A stretch of DNA of 64,000 nucleotides from Sphingobacterium corticibacterium (GTDB lineage: Bacteria > Bacteroidota > Bacteroidia > Sphingobacteriales > Sphingobacteriaceae): positions 1,550,001 through 1,614,000 of the forward strand of contig NZ_SGIT01000002.1 of the NCBI RefSeq assembly GCF_004208525.1, given 5' to 3'. Of this stretch, positions 17,400 through 27,786 are shown one piece after another. Every line of letters begins with the position of its first letter. Positions within the stretch are counted from its first letter, which is position 1. A model generated the notes under the pieces. The model made no database searches and was not told the DNA's origin. It saw only the letters and a list, made by a program, of their open reading frames with translations. A program made the position numbers and the translations under genes.

Positions 17400-20300
17400 T
17401 TAAAATTGGACATTAATTCCTCCGGTAAACGTTCTGGTTAATGGATAGGAGTTATAATCAACCCTTAAAATATCACTGCCTATCGCATTTGCAGCGGGAT
17501 CAACACCAGAGTAATTCGTTAAAGTATACAAGTTTTGACCAGTGACAAAAACCGTTGCATTGCTGATAAACTTATTTTTTGGCAGTGGTATTTTATACCC
17601 TAATCTAACGGATTGAAGCCTCAAATAAGATGCATCCTCTACTGTTTTATTGTTGATTTGTCTCGATCCTTGAACATCTCCAGGGATAAACGAAGGATAT
17701 TCGTTGCTTGGGTTATCTGGCGTCCATCTGTTTAAATATAATTCGGCTAATTTATTCCTTCTAAAGTCTACGGGATAATAGGAGTCCGCTAAGCTACTAT
17801 TTAACATCATAGCGCCCTGAGAACCTTCTACAAATATCGCCAGCGATAAATTTTTGTAACTAAAATTAGTGTTGAAACCATAAAAAAAGTCTGGAAGAGA
17901 ATTACCCAGAACAATTCTGTCCTCCGTATTTATAATGTTATTATTATCGAAATCACGATATTTTAAGTCCCCTGGTCTTACCCCCGGTTGGGCGGTAGAG
18001 AAATCATCCCCAGCTTGCCATACACCATCTATCACATATCCATAAAACGACCCCATGGATATGCCTGGTTTTAATATGTTATATTCTCCGATATTACCCG
18101 GACCTCCGCCAATAACTTCACTGTCAGATATTAGACTTAAAATTCTGTTCTTCAAAGTTGTAATGTTGAAATTAGCATCAAATTTAAAATCGCTGCCGTC
18201 AACAATAACCCCGTTTATTGAAAATTCAACGCCGGAATTTCGCATACTTCCAATATTTTCTGTTCTTGTCCCGAAACCGGTACTCAGTGGCTGAGGATTG
18301 TTGTATAAAAGATTAGAAGTTCTTCTATTATAATAATCTATACTACCTGTAATTCTGGAATTTAAAAATCCAAAATCCAAACCTATGTCAACTTGTTGTG
18401 CAGACTCCCATTGCAGGAAAGGGTTGGGGCTGCGGGTTGGAGCGATGGTACTTATTCTTTGTCCATCAAAAATAACATTTCTTCCACCCGAGTATGTTGA
18501 AAAATAAAGGTAATTGGTATTTGGTTGATTTCCAATTGCCCCGTAACTTGCTCTTAATTTTAAATCACTAATAAAGTTTACGTCTTTCAAGAAATCCTCT
18601 TGCTTTAGTTTCCAACCTAGTGCTGCAGAAGGGAAATAACCAAACCTGTTTTCGGGGCCAAATCTTGCGGATCCATCTGCTCTGAAGGAAAATGTAAACA
18701 GATATTTATCTAAAAGAGAATAGTTTACTCGTCCTAAATACGATAATAAAATATTTTCCTGTACGCCACTAGAAATTCCATTCAATGTAGGGTTCCCAGA
18801 ACCTATCGCATAATAAGTTAAATCTGGTAAACTATAACCTCTTCCATTTGCAACTAAAGTACTGGATGTATAGCGCTCATAGGTTGCCCCCGCAACAGCG
18901 TTTATTCGGTGTATCCCTAAGTCTTTGTTATAATTTACGGTACCTTCCATCAGATAGTAACCTCTTTTACCATTTCTTACATCGGCATAGCCACCATAAC
19001 CCGCCCCTATCAAGGTAGAAGGATCTATCCAAAAAGATCTTTTTGAGTCATTTAAATCGGCACCCACTTTTACCTTCGCAGACAACGACGGGATAAAGAA
19101 ATATTCAGCATATATGTTACCGAATGTACGGTAGGTGTCACCAACTGAGTACTGGCCATCGATAACGGCTAAGGGATTATCCATAGGGCTCATTAAAGGA
19201 GATCGGTAAAAAGAACCGTCGGCACTTAATGCAGGTGAAGTGGGATCATAATTTTGGGCCATATATAATGCACTCGCATTATCATTAAGCCCCAAACCAT
19301 TTGCATTGTATTTATCCCTACTATAAGCTGTGGTAAGGTTTATACCCACACTGTATTTAGATGTTACACTGGTCTCCAGATTAACTCGTGCATTATATCG
19401 GGTAGTTCCCGAGTTTAACATGATCCCTTCCTGATCAAAATAACCCGCAGAAATATAGTATTTTGTATTACCTTCCCCACCATTAAAAGACAGGTCATGA
19501 GATTGTATAGGGGCATCTTTTAACAATAATGATTGCCAGTCTGTATTATAATTTGCCCCCGTAACAGGGGGATAAGACCCAGGGTCTCCACTTAAATTTC
19601 CATCCATAATAATTTGATTTATTACGGTAGTATATTCATCTCCGGTCATAAAACGCTGTGTATTGGCAACAGTCTGCTTACCATAAGTAGCATTATAATT
19701 AACATTGATTTTACCCACCGAGCCTTGTTTTGTCGTAATTAAAACAACACCATTGGCTCCTCTTGAACCATATATTGCTGTAGCTGAAGCATCTTTTAAG
19801 ATTTCTATAGAAGCTATATCTGCAGGGTTTATGGAACTTAAAGGGGATCTGTTATTTGGGTTATTGGCAGCACCAGTTGGGCTGGCTGAACCAATCGCAG
19901 AAGCGTCATTAACCGGCATACCATCTATAACATATAAGGGTGCGTTATTTCCCGTAATGGATGTAATTCCCCTTATTTGCACACTCATTGCAGCTCCAGG
20001 TTCGCCGCTTTTCTGGTAAATCTGTACTCCCGGAACCCTTCCTTGCAATGCCTGTTGCACGTTAATGTTTGTTCCTGCAGTTAAATCTTCCGCTTTAATG
20101 GAAGATACAGAGCCTGTTAAATCACTTTTTCGCACAGCCCCATAGCCAACGACAACAACTTCTTCTAGTGACTCGTTTTCTGCCTCTAATACTACGTTAA
20201 TAATTGTTCTTCCATTTAAAGCAATTTCTTTAGTGCTAAAACCTACATGTTGGAAAACCAGAACATCAAGCGAAGAATTGACATTTAAACTATAGTTTCC

Positions 20301-20498
20301 GTTAGCGTCAGTCCTGGTGCCATTTGTAGCATTTTTAACCAAGACGCTGACGCCTACAAGAGGTTCGCCAGCCCTGTCGGAAATTTTTCCAGTAATATTC
20401 TTTTGCTGTGCCTGTAAAGCCCCTCCCAGGAGAATAAGCAGGGCCATTATCAGGTACTTTAGCTTCATACCAGGATGTTGGGTAATTAATTGATTCAT
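17400..20498 (-). CDS. SusC/RagA-family TonB-dependent transporter (locus A)
   Basis: A 1032-residue outer-membrane transporter. After the signal peptide (MKLKYLIMALLILL...LQAQ; the ATG at 20468 is an equally good start) come a carboxypeptidase-regulatory-like domain (GKISDRAGEPLVGVSVLVKN), the TonB-box region (EEVVVVGYGAVRKSDLTGSV), the plug (LYVIDGMPVND; ILKDASATAIYGSRGANGV) and the 22-strand barrel ending in TFTGGINVQF. It imports oligosaccharides into the periplasm using TonB energy, paired with the SusD at 15913. It has no STN domain, so control is expected through the hybrid regulator at 23727 and not an anti-sigma factor. Confidence 0.95.
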   Translation of the reverse strand: MNQLITQHPGMKLKYLIMALLILLGGALQAQQKNITGKISDRAGEPLVGVSVLVKNATNGTRTDANGNYSLNVNSSLDVLVFQHVGFSTKEIALNGRTIINVVLEAENESLEEVVVVGYGAVRKSDLTGSVSSIKAEDLTAGTNINVQQALQGRVPGVQIYQKSGEPGAAMSVQIRGITSITGNNAPLYVIDGMPVNDASAIGSASPTGAANNPNNRSPLSSINPADIASIEILKDASATAIYGSRGANGVVLITTKQGSVGKINVNYNATYGKQTVANTQRFMTGDEYTTVINQIIMDGNLSGDPGSYPPVTGANYNTDWQSLLLKDAPIQSHDLSFNGGEGNTKYYISAGYFDQEGIMLNSGTTRYNARVNLETSVTSKYSVGINLTTAYSRDKYNANGLGLNDNASALYMAQNYDPTSPALSADGSFYRSPLMSPMDNPLAVIDGQYSVGDTYRTFGNIYAEYFFIPSLSAKVKVGADLNDSKRSFWIDPSTLIGAGYGGYADVRNGKRGYYLMEGTVNYNKDLGIHRINAVAGATYERYTSSTLVANGRGYSLPDLTYYAIGSGNPTLNGISSGVQENILLSYLGRVNYSLLDKYLFTFSFRADGSARFGPENRFGYFPSAALGWKLKQEDFLKDVNFISDLKLRASYGAIGNQPNTNYLYFSTYSGGRNVIFDGQRISTIAPTRSPNPFLQWESAQQVDIGLDFGFLNSRITGSIDYYNRRTSNLLYNNPQPLSTGFGTRTENIGSMRNSGVEFSINGVIVDGSDFKFDANFNITTLKNRILSLISDSEVIGGGPGNIGEYNILKPGISMGSFYGYVIDGVWQAGDDFSTAQPGVRPGDLKYRDFDNNNIINTEDRIVLGNSLPDFFYGFNTNFSYKNLSLAIFVEGSQGAMMLNSSLADSYYPVDFRRNKLAELYLNRWTPDNPSNEYPSFIPGDVQGSRQINNKTVEDASYLRLQSVRLGYKIPLPKNKFISNATVFVTGQNLYTLTNYSGVDPAANAIGSDILRVDYNSYPLTRTFTGGINVQF

Positions 20499-20552
20499 AT
20501 TCGTTTTAATTTAGTTTATAATAAATCTTATTGTGCTGCAGAATTTACGCTG

Positions 20553-20598
20553 CTATTCCCACTCGTCTGGGACAAAAATTAGCGACCCAGGCGAATAG
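20553..20598 (-). promoter_or_regulatory. Imperfect leader hairpin upstream of SusC
   Basis: On the minus strand, CTATTCGCCTGGG and CCCAGACGAGTGGGAATAG form an interrupted hairpin with a 14-nt loop, 55 bp before the SusC start. No T-run follows. It could be a transcription-attenuating or mRNA-processing element separating GH43 from SusCD. Confidence 0.4.
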
Positions 20599-20658
20599 TC
20601 ATCGTAGAGAAAAATCTGATTTTGGTTTATATATGGTAATATTAAAGTGCTAAGCTGA

Positions 20659-21750
20659 TTACTTAAAGATCTCTCCTGCTTCGGGCCAACCATCTGTTCC
20701 TGTCAATAATCTTTGTAACCCGAATCGCTTGCCGCTCTCACCTGAAGGAGGATTTTCCAACCAGTATGAATAGGAGATCCAATCCGTATGAACGCCATCC
20801 AATGCATGCCCTTTAATAATTCCAATATGGCCTCTCCCTATACGCGTGCTATTATCTGCGCTGAATGTTTGTTTGCTTGTCGTAAAAACGGAACCACCAC
20901 CATTATACATATCTTTTCCGTCTTTGTCCAAATAAGGACCTCTAATATTGGTAGACCATCCTACACGTACTTCATAGGTTGCATTTTGTTCATGACCAAG
21001 ACCTGTTCCCCAATTTACATATAACCAATAACCTTGCTCCCCGTTTTTCACACCCGGATATATTGCGCCGGCCTCAATTGCACTATTGGCTACAGGCTCT
21101 TTTCTAGCCAAGTTAGAAATTGTTGTTTCCGTTGGATGTGCTTTACCATCCGCACCCAATCGCATGAGCTTAATTCCCGTCCAATGCGATCCAAAACATA
21201 AATACCATTCGCCACTTGGCGCTAATATAGGGCAAGGATCCAACGCATTGTAAGTAGAGCTCTCGGTGGTAGAGATTACAATCCCTTTATCTTCCCATTT
21301 ATAGTTTGGAGCATTCGGATCTAGCGTCTTATTTGTCGCCAAAGCAATAGCAGATTTTCGGCTACCCATACTAGATACACAATAATACATACGGAACTCT
21401 GCGGAAGCGGGGTCATAAATAATATCTGGAGCCCAAGCGGCATTTATCGGGCTATAATTAGACCAAAAGCCTGGGCGGGTAGGAAACACATCTGACCCAG
21501 TATACCACTTACCTGATATTGGGTTATTCGTCCATCTCATCCTAATACCGCCATCTGTAGAATACCAAAAATAATTCGTTCCTGATTTTATAACACGGGA
21601 AGCGTCATTTAACCCAACGAGTCCGGTTAGAGGTGTAATAGATCCGTTATTTCCATCATCAGGAGGCGTAGTTTGAGGAGAACCATAGTCCGGTTTATTA
21701 CAGCTGGACATCGCAATGCATACGTTTAATAATATTAAAAGAAGTTTCAT
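20659..21750 (-). CDS. GH43-family lipoprotein, probable arabinan-acting enzyme
   Basis: A 363-residue lipoprotein (AMSSC, Cys17) with a GH43 propeller. The candidate base Asp49 is in GLNDASRV, the modulating Asp in NALDPCPI (about residue 177) and the acid Glu in AIEAGAIYP (about residue 238); the AAWAPDIIYD and GPYLDKDGKDMYNGGG motifs are typical of endo-arabinanase-type GH43. The likely reaction is hydrolysis of alpha-1,5-linked arabinan or a similar pentose chain. It lies between the sulfatase at 21867 and SusC, in the same direction. Confidence 0.82.
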   Translation of the reverse strand: MKLLLILLNVCIAMSSCNKPDYGSPQTTPPDDGNNGSITPLTGLVGLNDASRVIKSGTNYFWYSTDGGIRMRWTNNPISGKWYTGSDVFPTRPGFWSNYSPINAAWAPDIIYDPASAEFRMYYCVSSMGSRKSAIALATNKTLDPNAPNYKWEDKGIVISTTESSTYNALDPCPILAPSGEWYLCFGSHWTGIKLMRLGADGKAHPTETTISNLARKEPVANSAIEAGAIYPGVKNGEQGYWLYVNWGTGLGHEQNATYEVRVGWSTNIRGPYLDKDGKDMYNGGGSVFTTSKQTFSADNSTRIGRGHIGIIKGHALDGVHTDWISYSYWLENPPSGESGKRFGLQRLLTGTDGWPEAGEIFK

Positions 21751-21866
21751 ATAAGAGTTATTTTAAGTTCAAATTCTGGTTTTTTAAGGTATAGTAAAAA
21801 CGTTTTAAGGATAGCACATAGCTTAAAAGATTTTCGTTAAGAAAAGAGCTGCCTAGCCGATTCGCG

Positions 21867-23558
21867 TTACCTTGTTACAGGCTTTGGAAACACCTGGTAC
21901 TGGTTTGCTAATTGTTGCCACTTCTCTTGCATTTGATCTACCTTGTTAGGAAATTTTTTAGCCAGGTTATTTATCTCTGTGCGATCTACAGCCAAGTTGT
22001 ATAATTCCCAATCAGCCTTCCCTCCTAGCCTAACAATTTTCCAGTCTCCCTGTCGAAGAGCTGCAGCACCATTATGTTCCCAAAAAAGTTCATCATGAAG
22101 CTGTTTTGTTATCTTTCCATTTAAAACAGGTATTAAACTCTTCCCAGGTGAAGGTGTAATCGTATTGCCGTCAAAAGTCTGTGGATAAGATGCGCCGGAA
22201 ACCTCGATACAGGTAGCCATTAGGTCAATGATATGGGCAGGAACGCGATTAAATTTATTTATGCTGTTGATCCCTTGTGGCCAATACGCAATAAATGGTG
22301 TATTTATTCCGCCCTCATGCTCCTTCGCTTTCCAATACCGGAAAGGTGTATTGATAGCATTTGCCCATTGTTGGCCAATACCCATATGTGTTTTTTGTGA
22401 CCCAGGCAATACATCTTTATTTACAGAGAAGCTTACTTTTTCTCCATTTCTGGTTGTTCCTGACCGATCGTAGCCGGGGCCAAATGCTTCCGGCCGTTCG
22501 GGGCTTGCTCCGTTGTCTGAAAGAAACATGATGAACGTATTTTCCAGCTCACCAGATTTTTTTAATTGGTCGATAAGCTTTCCTACATTTTGATCCAGGC
22601 AGTCCACCATGGCAGCATGTACAGCCATGGCTCGGGCATCCCAAATGGAATCCGGATTGTTTTCCCAGGTTTTGCCATCACGCATAAAATCAGATAACGG
22701 TACCTGTTTGGGGTTTATGACTCCCAACTCAATCATTTTCTGATACCGTTGCGTTCTAATATGCTCCCATCCTTTTTTATAGGTGTCTTCATACTTTTGA
22801 ATATCTTTTTCCAATGCTTGCAGTGGCCAATGTGGGGCGGTGAAGGCTACATACATAAAAAAAGGGTCTTCATTTTTTGTGAAATAATCAATGTAGGCTA
22901 CGGCAGAATCTCCAAGGACATTCGTATAATAGAAGTCGGCCGGAACATTTTTTACCGGAGTAGTACCGTTAACTAAGGAAAATGGATCAAAAAAGTCCAC
23001 TACACCCCATATATTTCCATAATATTTCTGGAAACCTTTGTGCGTGGGGTAAGACAAGGTATCGGAAAATGCTTTATCTTGAATTTGATGATCTAACCAC
23101 TGTAATTGTTGTTCGTTGTCTGGAAAAGGTTTGGTTTCCGATACATGCCATTTTCCCACCATGCCGGTTTGATAGCCTGCATCCTTTAAAACTTGTGCAA
23201 TAGTCACCGTATTGGGGGTGAGTTGTCCCCTATATCCAGGAGCCTTTTGATCGGTCGTCATGTTCCCTATTCCAGCGGTGTGCGGGTAGAGGCCGGTAAG
23301 CAAAGAAGCTCTTGTAGGGCAACATCTGCTTGCATTATAAAAGCTGGTAGACCGGATACCTTGACTCGCTAACCAGTCCAGGTTTGGCGTGTTAATTTCC
23401 CCACCATAGCAACCTAAATCAGAATAACCTAAATCATCCGCTAAGATCACAATAATATTAGGCCTCTTTGCTGTTGCCTTAGATTGGGCAAAAACAGATC
23501 CTATTATGGAGCATACGAAAAGCAGTATACTTGATACTTGAAGAATTATTGTTTTCAT
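21867..23558 (-). CDS. Secreted family S1 sulfatase
   Basis: A 563-residue sulfatase with signal peptide (residues 1-25, SVFAQ). It has RPNIIVILADDLGYSDLG (Asp41/42) and CCPTRASLLTG with formylglycine Cys79 and Arg83, plus FLSDNGASPERPE. It is a close paralogue of the 7568 sulfatase (same N-terminal spacing, same CCPTR variant) but stops after the catalytic domain, without the added C-terminal module. It is the first gene of the locus A minus-strand run, divergent from the hybrid regulator with a 168-bp promoter region between them. Confidence 0.92.
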   Translation of the reverse strand: MKTIILQVSSILLFVCSIIGSVFAQSKATAKRPNIIVILADDLGYSDLGCYGGEINTPNLDWLASQGIRSTSFYNASRCCPTRASLLTGLYPHTAGIGNMTTDQKAPGYRGQLTPNTVTIAQVLKDAGYQTGMVGKWHVSETKPFPDNEQQLQWLDHQIQDKAFSDTLSYPTHKGFQKYYGNIWGVVDFFDPFSLVNGTTPVKNVPADFYYTNVLGDSAVAYIDYFTKNEDPFFMYVAFTAPHWPLQALEKDIQKYEDTYKKGWEHIRTQRYQKMIELGVINPKQVPLSDFMRDGKTWENNPDSIWDARAMAVHAAMVDCLDQNVGKLIDQLKKSGELENTFIMFLSDNGASPERPEAFGPGYDRSGTTRNGEKVSFSVNKDVLPGSQKTHMGIGQQWANAINTPFRYWKAKEHEGGINTPFIAYWPQGINSINKFNRVPAHIIDLMATCIEVSGASYPQTFDGNTITPSPGKSLIPVLNGKITKQLHDELFWEHNGAAALRQGDWKIVRLGGKADWELYNLAVDRTEINNLAKKFPNKVDQMQEKWQQLANQYQVFPKPVTR

Positions 23559-23726
23559 GTGATTTATAATAGTTTACAGAAGCAATGTTAGTATAAAAAT
23601 ATTTTTACGAATAGCACACAGGTTAAAATATTGAGGATTGTTGTTTATAAATATGCTGTTAACAGCAGCGATATGTAGGATTACGGATTTTAATTTAGAA
23701 ATTAGCCTAAACTAATTGATAAAACG

Positions 23727-26700
23727 ATGAAGTACGCTAGCCTTATTGTTTTTTTGCTGCTTTGTATTGCTGTCCGTGTATTTGGTCAGGATATCCATTT
23801 TAGAAAAATCACCTCTAATCATGGATTGTCTCACAATACCGTTTATGCCATTACGCAAGATGAAAATGGGTTCATGTGGTTTGGTACGCGGGAAGGCCTT
23901 AACCGGTATGATAGTTATCAAGTTAAAAATTACTATATATCAAGTTCTAAAATCGGCGGTTCTACCAATAAAATAAGTTCGCTTTGCAGTTATAAATCTT
24001 TATTATATGTCGGTACAGATAATGGTCTTTATATTTATAATTCCAAAAAAGATAATCTTGAAAGGAGTAGTGCTTTTCCTCATCAACTTAATGTGTTGTT
24101 TCTTCTTCTGCAAAATGATCATCTATATATTGGTACATCAGACGGAGTTTATAAATTATCAGGTAACGCATCTAAACGTATAAGCGACAGGAAGAGTTAT
24201 CTAAAGGCAATGTGTGCTATTTCTGATGATAGCCTTTTATTAGCAATAGGAAATTCGTTAAGCATAATTGATGGGGAAGGAAACGTACAGAAAATATTTG
24301 ACACGGCTTCCCTGCCTGAATTTGCCAATGTGAACGATATTTTCGATCTCTATAAAGATAAACAGGGGAATATCTGGGTTGCCACCAACAAAGGGCTTTT
24401 GAAGTACGATAGGATAAATCAACGCTTTTCTAAACTAAAATTCACCGTAATAGAAACTCCTGAAAACAATACTGTCAGATCGGTATCTGGAGATAAAGAC
24501 ATGCTATATATTGGTACAGAGGAGGGTTTATATATCTACGATATAAGGACTGGATATTCTGAAAGCTTTCACCAATCTTTTGCTAACGATTCCGAAAAGC
24601 TAAACGATAATGCCATTTATTCTACCTATCTCGCTAAAGATGGTTCTGTATGGATAGGAACTTATTTTGGGGGCGTAAATTATATACCTTCCAGTTCTTA
24701 TGGTTTTAAAAGTATAAGAGCTAATGACAAAGAGAAAGGACTATCTGGAAAAGCTATCAGCCAATTGATGGAAGACGATGAAAAAAGAATGTGGATAGGA
24801 ACCGAAGATGGTGGTATTACCATCTACAATATCTTGGATGAATCTTTTCAGTATATAAATAAGAATAGTTCTCCGTTTTATTTAACAACAAATAATGTTC
24901 ACGCTATTCACGATGATGGCTATGGAAATATTTGGGTAGGTACATTTTTAGGTGGCTTACATCAATTTGATACAAAAAAAAACACGACAACAGTTTATAC
25001 TTCAAAGAGAGAAAATATCCAGTCATTGTCTAACAATGGTATATATGCTATTTACAGAGATTCTAGAGGTATATTGTGGGTAGGTACGCAATACGGTTTG
25101 AATATTTTTGATTACCAGTCTAAATTATTCAAACTATTCAAACCCCAAATTATGGGGAATTTATTTATTTATGATATTATCGAAGATAAAAAGGGCAATG
25201 TGTGGTTTTGCACCCGATATAATGGGATTTATAAATATGATCCAGTTACCGATAGCTTAATAAATTATACGGCCACTGGTGATAATCCTAGCTTGTTAAG
25301 CAACCAAATTATCAGTGTTTACCAAGACCGTAAGCAGCAGTTATGGTTTGGCACGCTAGACGGAGGCGTATGTCTTTATAATCCGGAACAAAATGAATTT
25401 AGAAGTTATACGATCGAAGACGGTTTGCCGAACAATAACGTATATGGAATACTGGAAGACAAGGAGGGTATTATTTGGCTTACGACAAATCGCGGGATTT
25501 CCAGGCTAGATCCGAAGACCAACAAATTCACAACTTACGATAGTAAACATGGGTTGTCATCCAATCAGTTTAATTTTAAATCCTATTTAAAAAGTAGTAA
25601 CGGCATGTTGTATTTCGGAAGTATAAATGGCTTGTGCTTTTTCGATCCCTCGACCGTAGAGAATAATCACACATCACTGCCACTCATGTTTACCGACTTT
25701 CAGTTGTTTAATAAAAGTCTCGTCCCGCAGGAGTCTGCCATTCTAGAAAATCAGATAAATGATACCAAAAGAATAAAGCTGGCTTACAATCAGAATGTGT
25801 TTACGATAAGTTACGCAGCCATAAACTATGCTAATCCCGGGAGCACAGCGTATGCCTATTACCTAGAAGGGTTTGAAGATAAATGGAACTATGTAGGAGA
25901 TAAAAATAGCGTCACCTATACGAATTTGTCGCCAGGAAACTATGTGTTCCACATCAAAGCTTTAAACGCCGCCGGTCTTGCCCGAAGCGCAGAAAGGACG
26001 ATAGAAATTTATGTAGCTCCTCCATTCTATCGGAGCCATTTCGCCTATTTTGTATACTTTTTATTGGTTGTTGCTGTGATATGGATGTATACGAAGTTTG
26101 TTAAATTTCTTGACCATAAGAAAGTAGAAATCCAACTGGAACGCGTTGAAAAAGAGAAAATGAAGGAGCTGACACAGCATAGGCTTAACTTTTTCACCTT
26201 TATTTCGCATGAGTTTAAAACACCACTAACCCTTATCCTGGCATCCATCGATAAATTTCTGGAGAATACGAGTTCCGAGTTTAAAAAAAGTACCGAATTA
26301 TCTACGGTCAAAAGCAATGCCTCAATCCTGTTTAAACTTATCCAGCAGTTGATGGAGTTTAGAAAAATAGAATCCGACCATGCGTCGATTAATCTTTCAA
26401 AATCAGATATGGTTGACTTTGTTAAAAAGGCCACCTGTCATTTCGAAACAATAGCTATTAAAAAGAACATTGATTTAACCTTCGTTTCCACTAAACCATT
26501 GTTGGAATGCTACTTTGATCAAGATAAAATAGAGAAGATATTGTTCAATATCCTTTCTAATGCGATGAAAAATACATCAACAGGCAGTATCGACGTCGCG
26601 CTTGATTTTGATGAGCGGAACGATGCACAGCAATTAGTTACCATACGTGTAAATGATACCGGGCGAGGGATGTCTCCAACAGCGCTTAAAAATATTTTTA

Positions 26701-27725
26701 ACCCCTTTTATAAATCAGGAGCCAATAAAACAGATACGGAAAGTAGCGGTATTGGGCTTGCTCTTGTTGACAGCCTTGTAAAGTATCTTAATGGAACAAT
26801 TCATGTTAAAAGTGTACAAGACAAAGGAACCTCCATAGAAATAACGTTGCCTGTTCTCATACGCTTGGATCATGTTTCAAAAACCGACCAGATCTCCGAG
26901 TCTCCGGAAAAGGCTGCTCCCGTTAAACAAGAAAAACCCGTAGATGTGGCCTCGATAAGCAAGGAAGCAAAAACGAAATATACATTACTTATTGTAGAGG
27001 ATAATAGAGAGTTAATGACATTTTTATCTAAGCATTTTTCTCGTCATTACGAAGTAGTAAATGCATCAAACGGATCGCTCGCGATAAAGAAAATTAATAA
27101 AACACCTCCTGATATTATTATAAGTGACGTGAAAATGCCTAAAATGGATGGGATCGAACTTTGTAATTGGTTGAAAAGTGATGAAAGATTCAACTATATT
27201 CCCGTAATCCTGCTTTCAGATAGTAGTATAGAAAATATTAAAATTGATGGATTGGATGTGGGTGCAGATGCGTATGTAAGTAAACCGTTTAATCTAAAAG
27301 AGCTGGAATTGTTGGTCAACAACATGGTTGAATCAAGGGTTAAGTTGCGCGAACATGTTATTAATTTAAGCGCTTTTAAAGGCGACACACTCCCGAGTAA
27401 CAATAAAGATCAGGAGTTTTTGTCAAGATTAAGTGAAATCCTCGAAAAGGAATTTGCTAATCCAATGCTAACTATTGAAGATATTGCAAATGAATTGAAT
27501 ACAAGCAGAACATCATTACATTTAAACCTGAAACGGATTCTGGATAAAAATGCAACCGAGCTTTTGAATGAGTACCGTCTTAAAAAAGCTATTATTATGC
27601 TCGAAAATGATATGCCCATTAATGAGGTTGCTTATCATTGTGGGTATAGCGACCCCAATTATTTTAGCCGTGTATTTAAAAAGTATTATGGGCAGACACC
27701 ATTGCGTTACAAAAGAAAGGAGTAA
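23727..27725 (+). CDS. Hybrid two-component system regulator (HTCS) of locus A
   Basis: A 1332-residue one-protein sensor and regulator. In order: signal peptide (residues 1-21, VFGQ); about 14 two-bladed-propeller Reg_prop repeats (repeated GNIWVGT/ WIGT motifs, about 25-660); Y_Y_Y domain (about 690-765, LEGFEDKW...LSPGNYVFHIKA); one membrane helix (about 771-795); HisKA with FISHEFKTPL (His828); HATPase with NILSNAMKNT, DTGRGM and SGIGLALV; receiver domain with SDVKMPKMDG (Asp1134); AraC-type DNA-binding domain (about 1230-1330, LTIEDIANELNTSRTSLH). It senses a periplasmic oligosaccharide and activates transcription. Its divergent position marks locus A as its target; the ligand is unknown. 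The gene is visibly AT-rich. Confidence 0.95.
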   Translation: MKYASLIVFLLLCIAVRVFGQDIHFRKITSNHGLSHNTVYAITQDENGFMWFGTREGLNRYDSYQVKNYYISSSKIGGSTNKISSLCSYKSLLYVGTDNGLYIYNSKKDNLERSSAFPHQLNVLFLLLQNDHLYIGTSDGVYKLSGNASKRISDRKSYLKAMCAISDDSLLLAIGNSLSIIDGEGNVQKIFDTASLPEFANVNDIFDLYKDKQGNIWVATNKGLLKYDRINQRFSKLKFTVIETPENNTVRSVSGDKDMLYIGTEEGLYIYDIRTGYSESFHQSFANDSEKLNDNAIYSTYLAKDGSVWIGTYFGGVNYIPSSSYGFKSIRANDKEKGLSGKAISQLMEDDEKRMWIGTEDGGITIYNILDESFQYINKNSSPFYLTTNNVHAIHDDGYGNIWVGTFLGGLHQFDTKKNTTTVYTSKRENIQSLSNNGIYAIYRDSRGILWVGTQYGLNIFDYQSKLFKLFKPQIMGNLFIYDIIEDKKGNVWFCTRYNGIYKYDPVTDSLINYTATGDNPSLLSNQIISVYQDRKQQLWFGTLDGGVCLYNPEQNEFRSYTIEDGLPNNNVYGILEDKEGIIWLTTNRGISRLDPKTNKFTTYDSKHGLSSNQFNFKSYLKSSNGMLYFGSINGLCFFDPSTVENNHTSLPLMFTDFQLFNKSLVPQESAILENQINDTKRIKLAYNQNVFTISYAAINYANPGSTAYAYYLEGFEDKWNYVGDKNSVTYTNLSPGNYVFHIKALNAAGLARSAERTIEIYVAPPFYRSHFAYFVYFLLVVAVIWMYTKFVKFLDHKKVEIQLERVEKEKMKELTQHRLNFFTFISHEFKTPLTLILASIDKFLENTSSEFKKSTELSTVKSNASILFKLIQQLMEFRKIESDHASINLSKSDMVDFVKKATCHFETIAIKKNIDLTFVSTKPLLECYFDQDKIEKILFNILSNAMKNTSTGSIDVALDFDERNDAQQLVTIRVNDTGRGMSPTALKNIFNPFYKSGANKTDTESSGIGLALVDSLVKYLNGTIHVKSVQDKGTSIEITLPVLIRLDHVSKTDQISESPEKAAPVKQEKPVDVASISKEAKTKYTLLIVEDNRELMTFLSKHFSRHYEVVNASNGSLAIKKINKTPPDIIISDVKMPKMDGIELCNWLKSDERFNYIPVILLSDSSIENIKIDGLDVGADAYVSKPFNLKELELLVNNMVESRVKLREHVINLSAFKGDTLPSNNKDQEFLSRLSEILEKEFANPMLTIEDIANELNTSRTSLHLNLKRILDKNATELLNEYRLKKAIIMLENDMPINEVAYHCGYSDPNYFSRVFKKYYGQTPLRYKRKE

Positions 27726-27786
27726 GATCTAAACAATATTTGTTAAATGGGGTTTTATCCCATAAGAGAGAAATAACCCATACATC

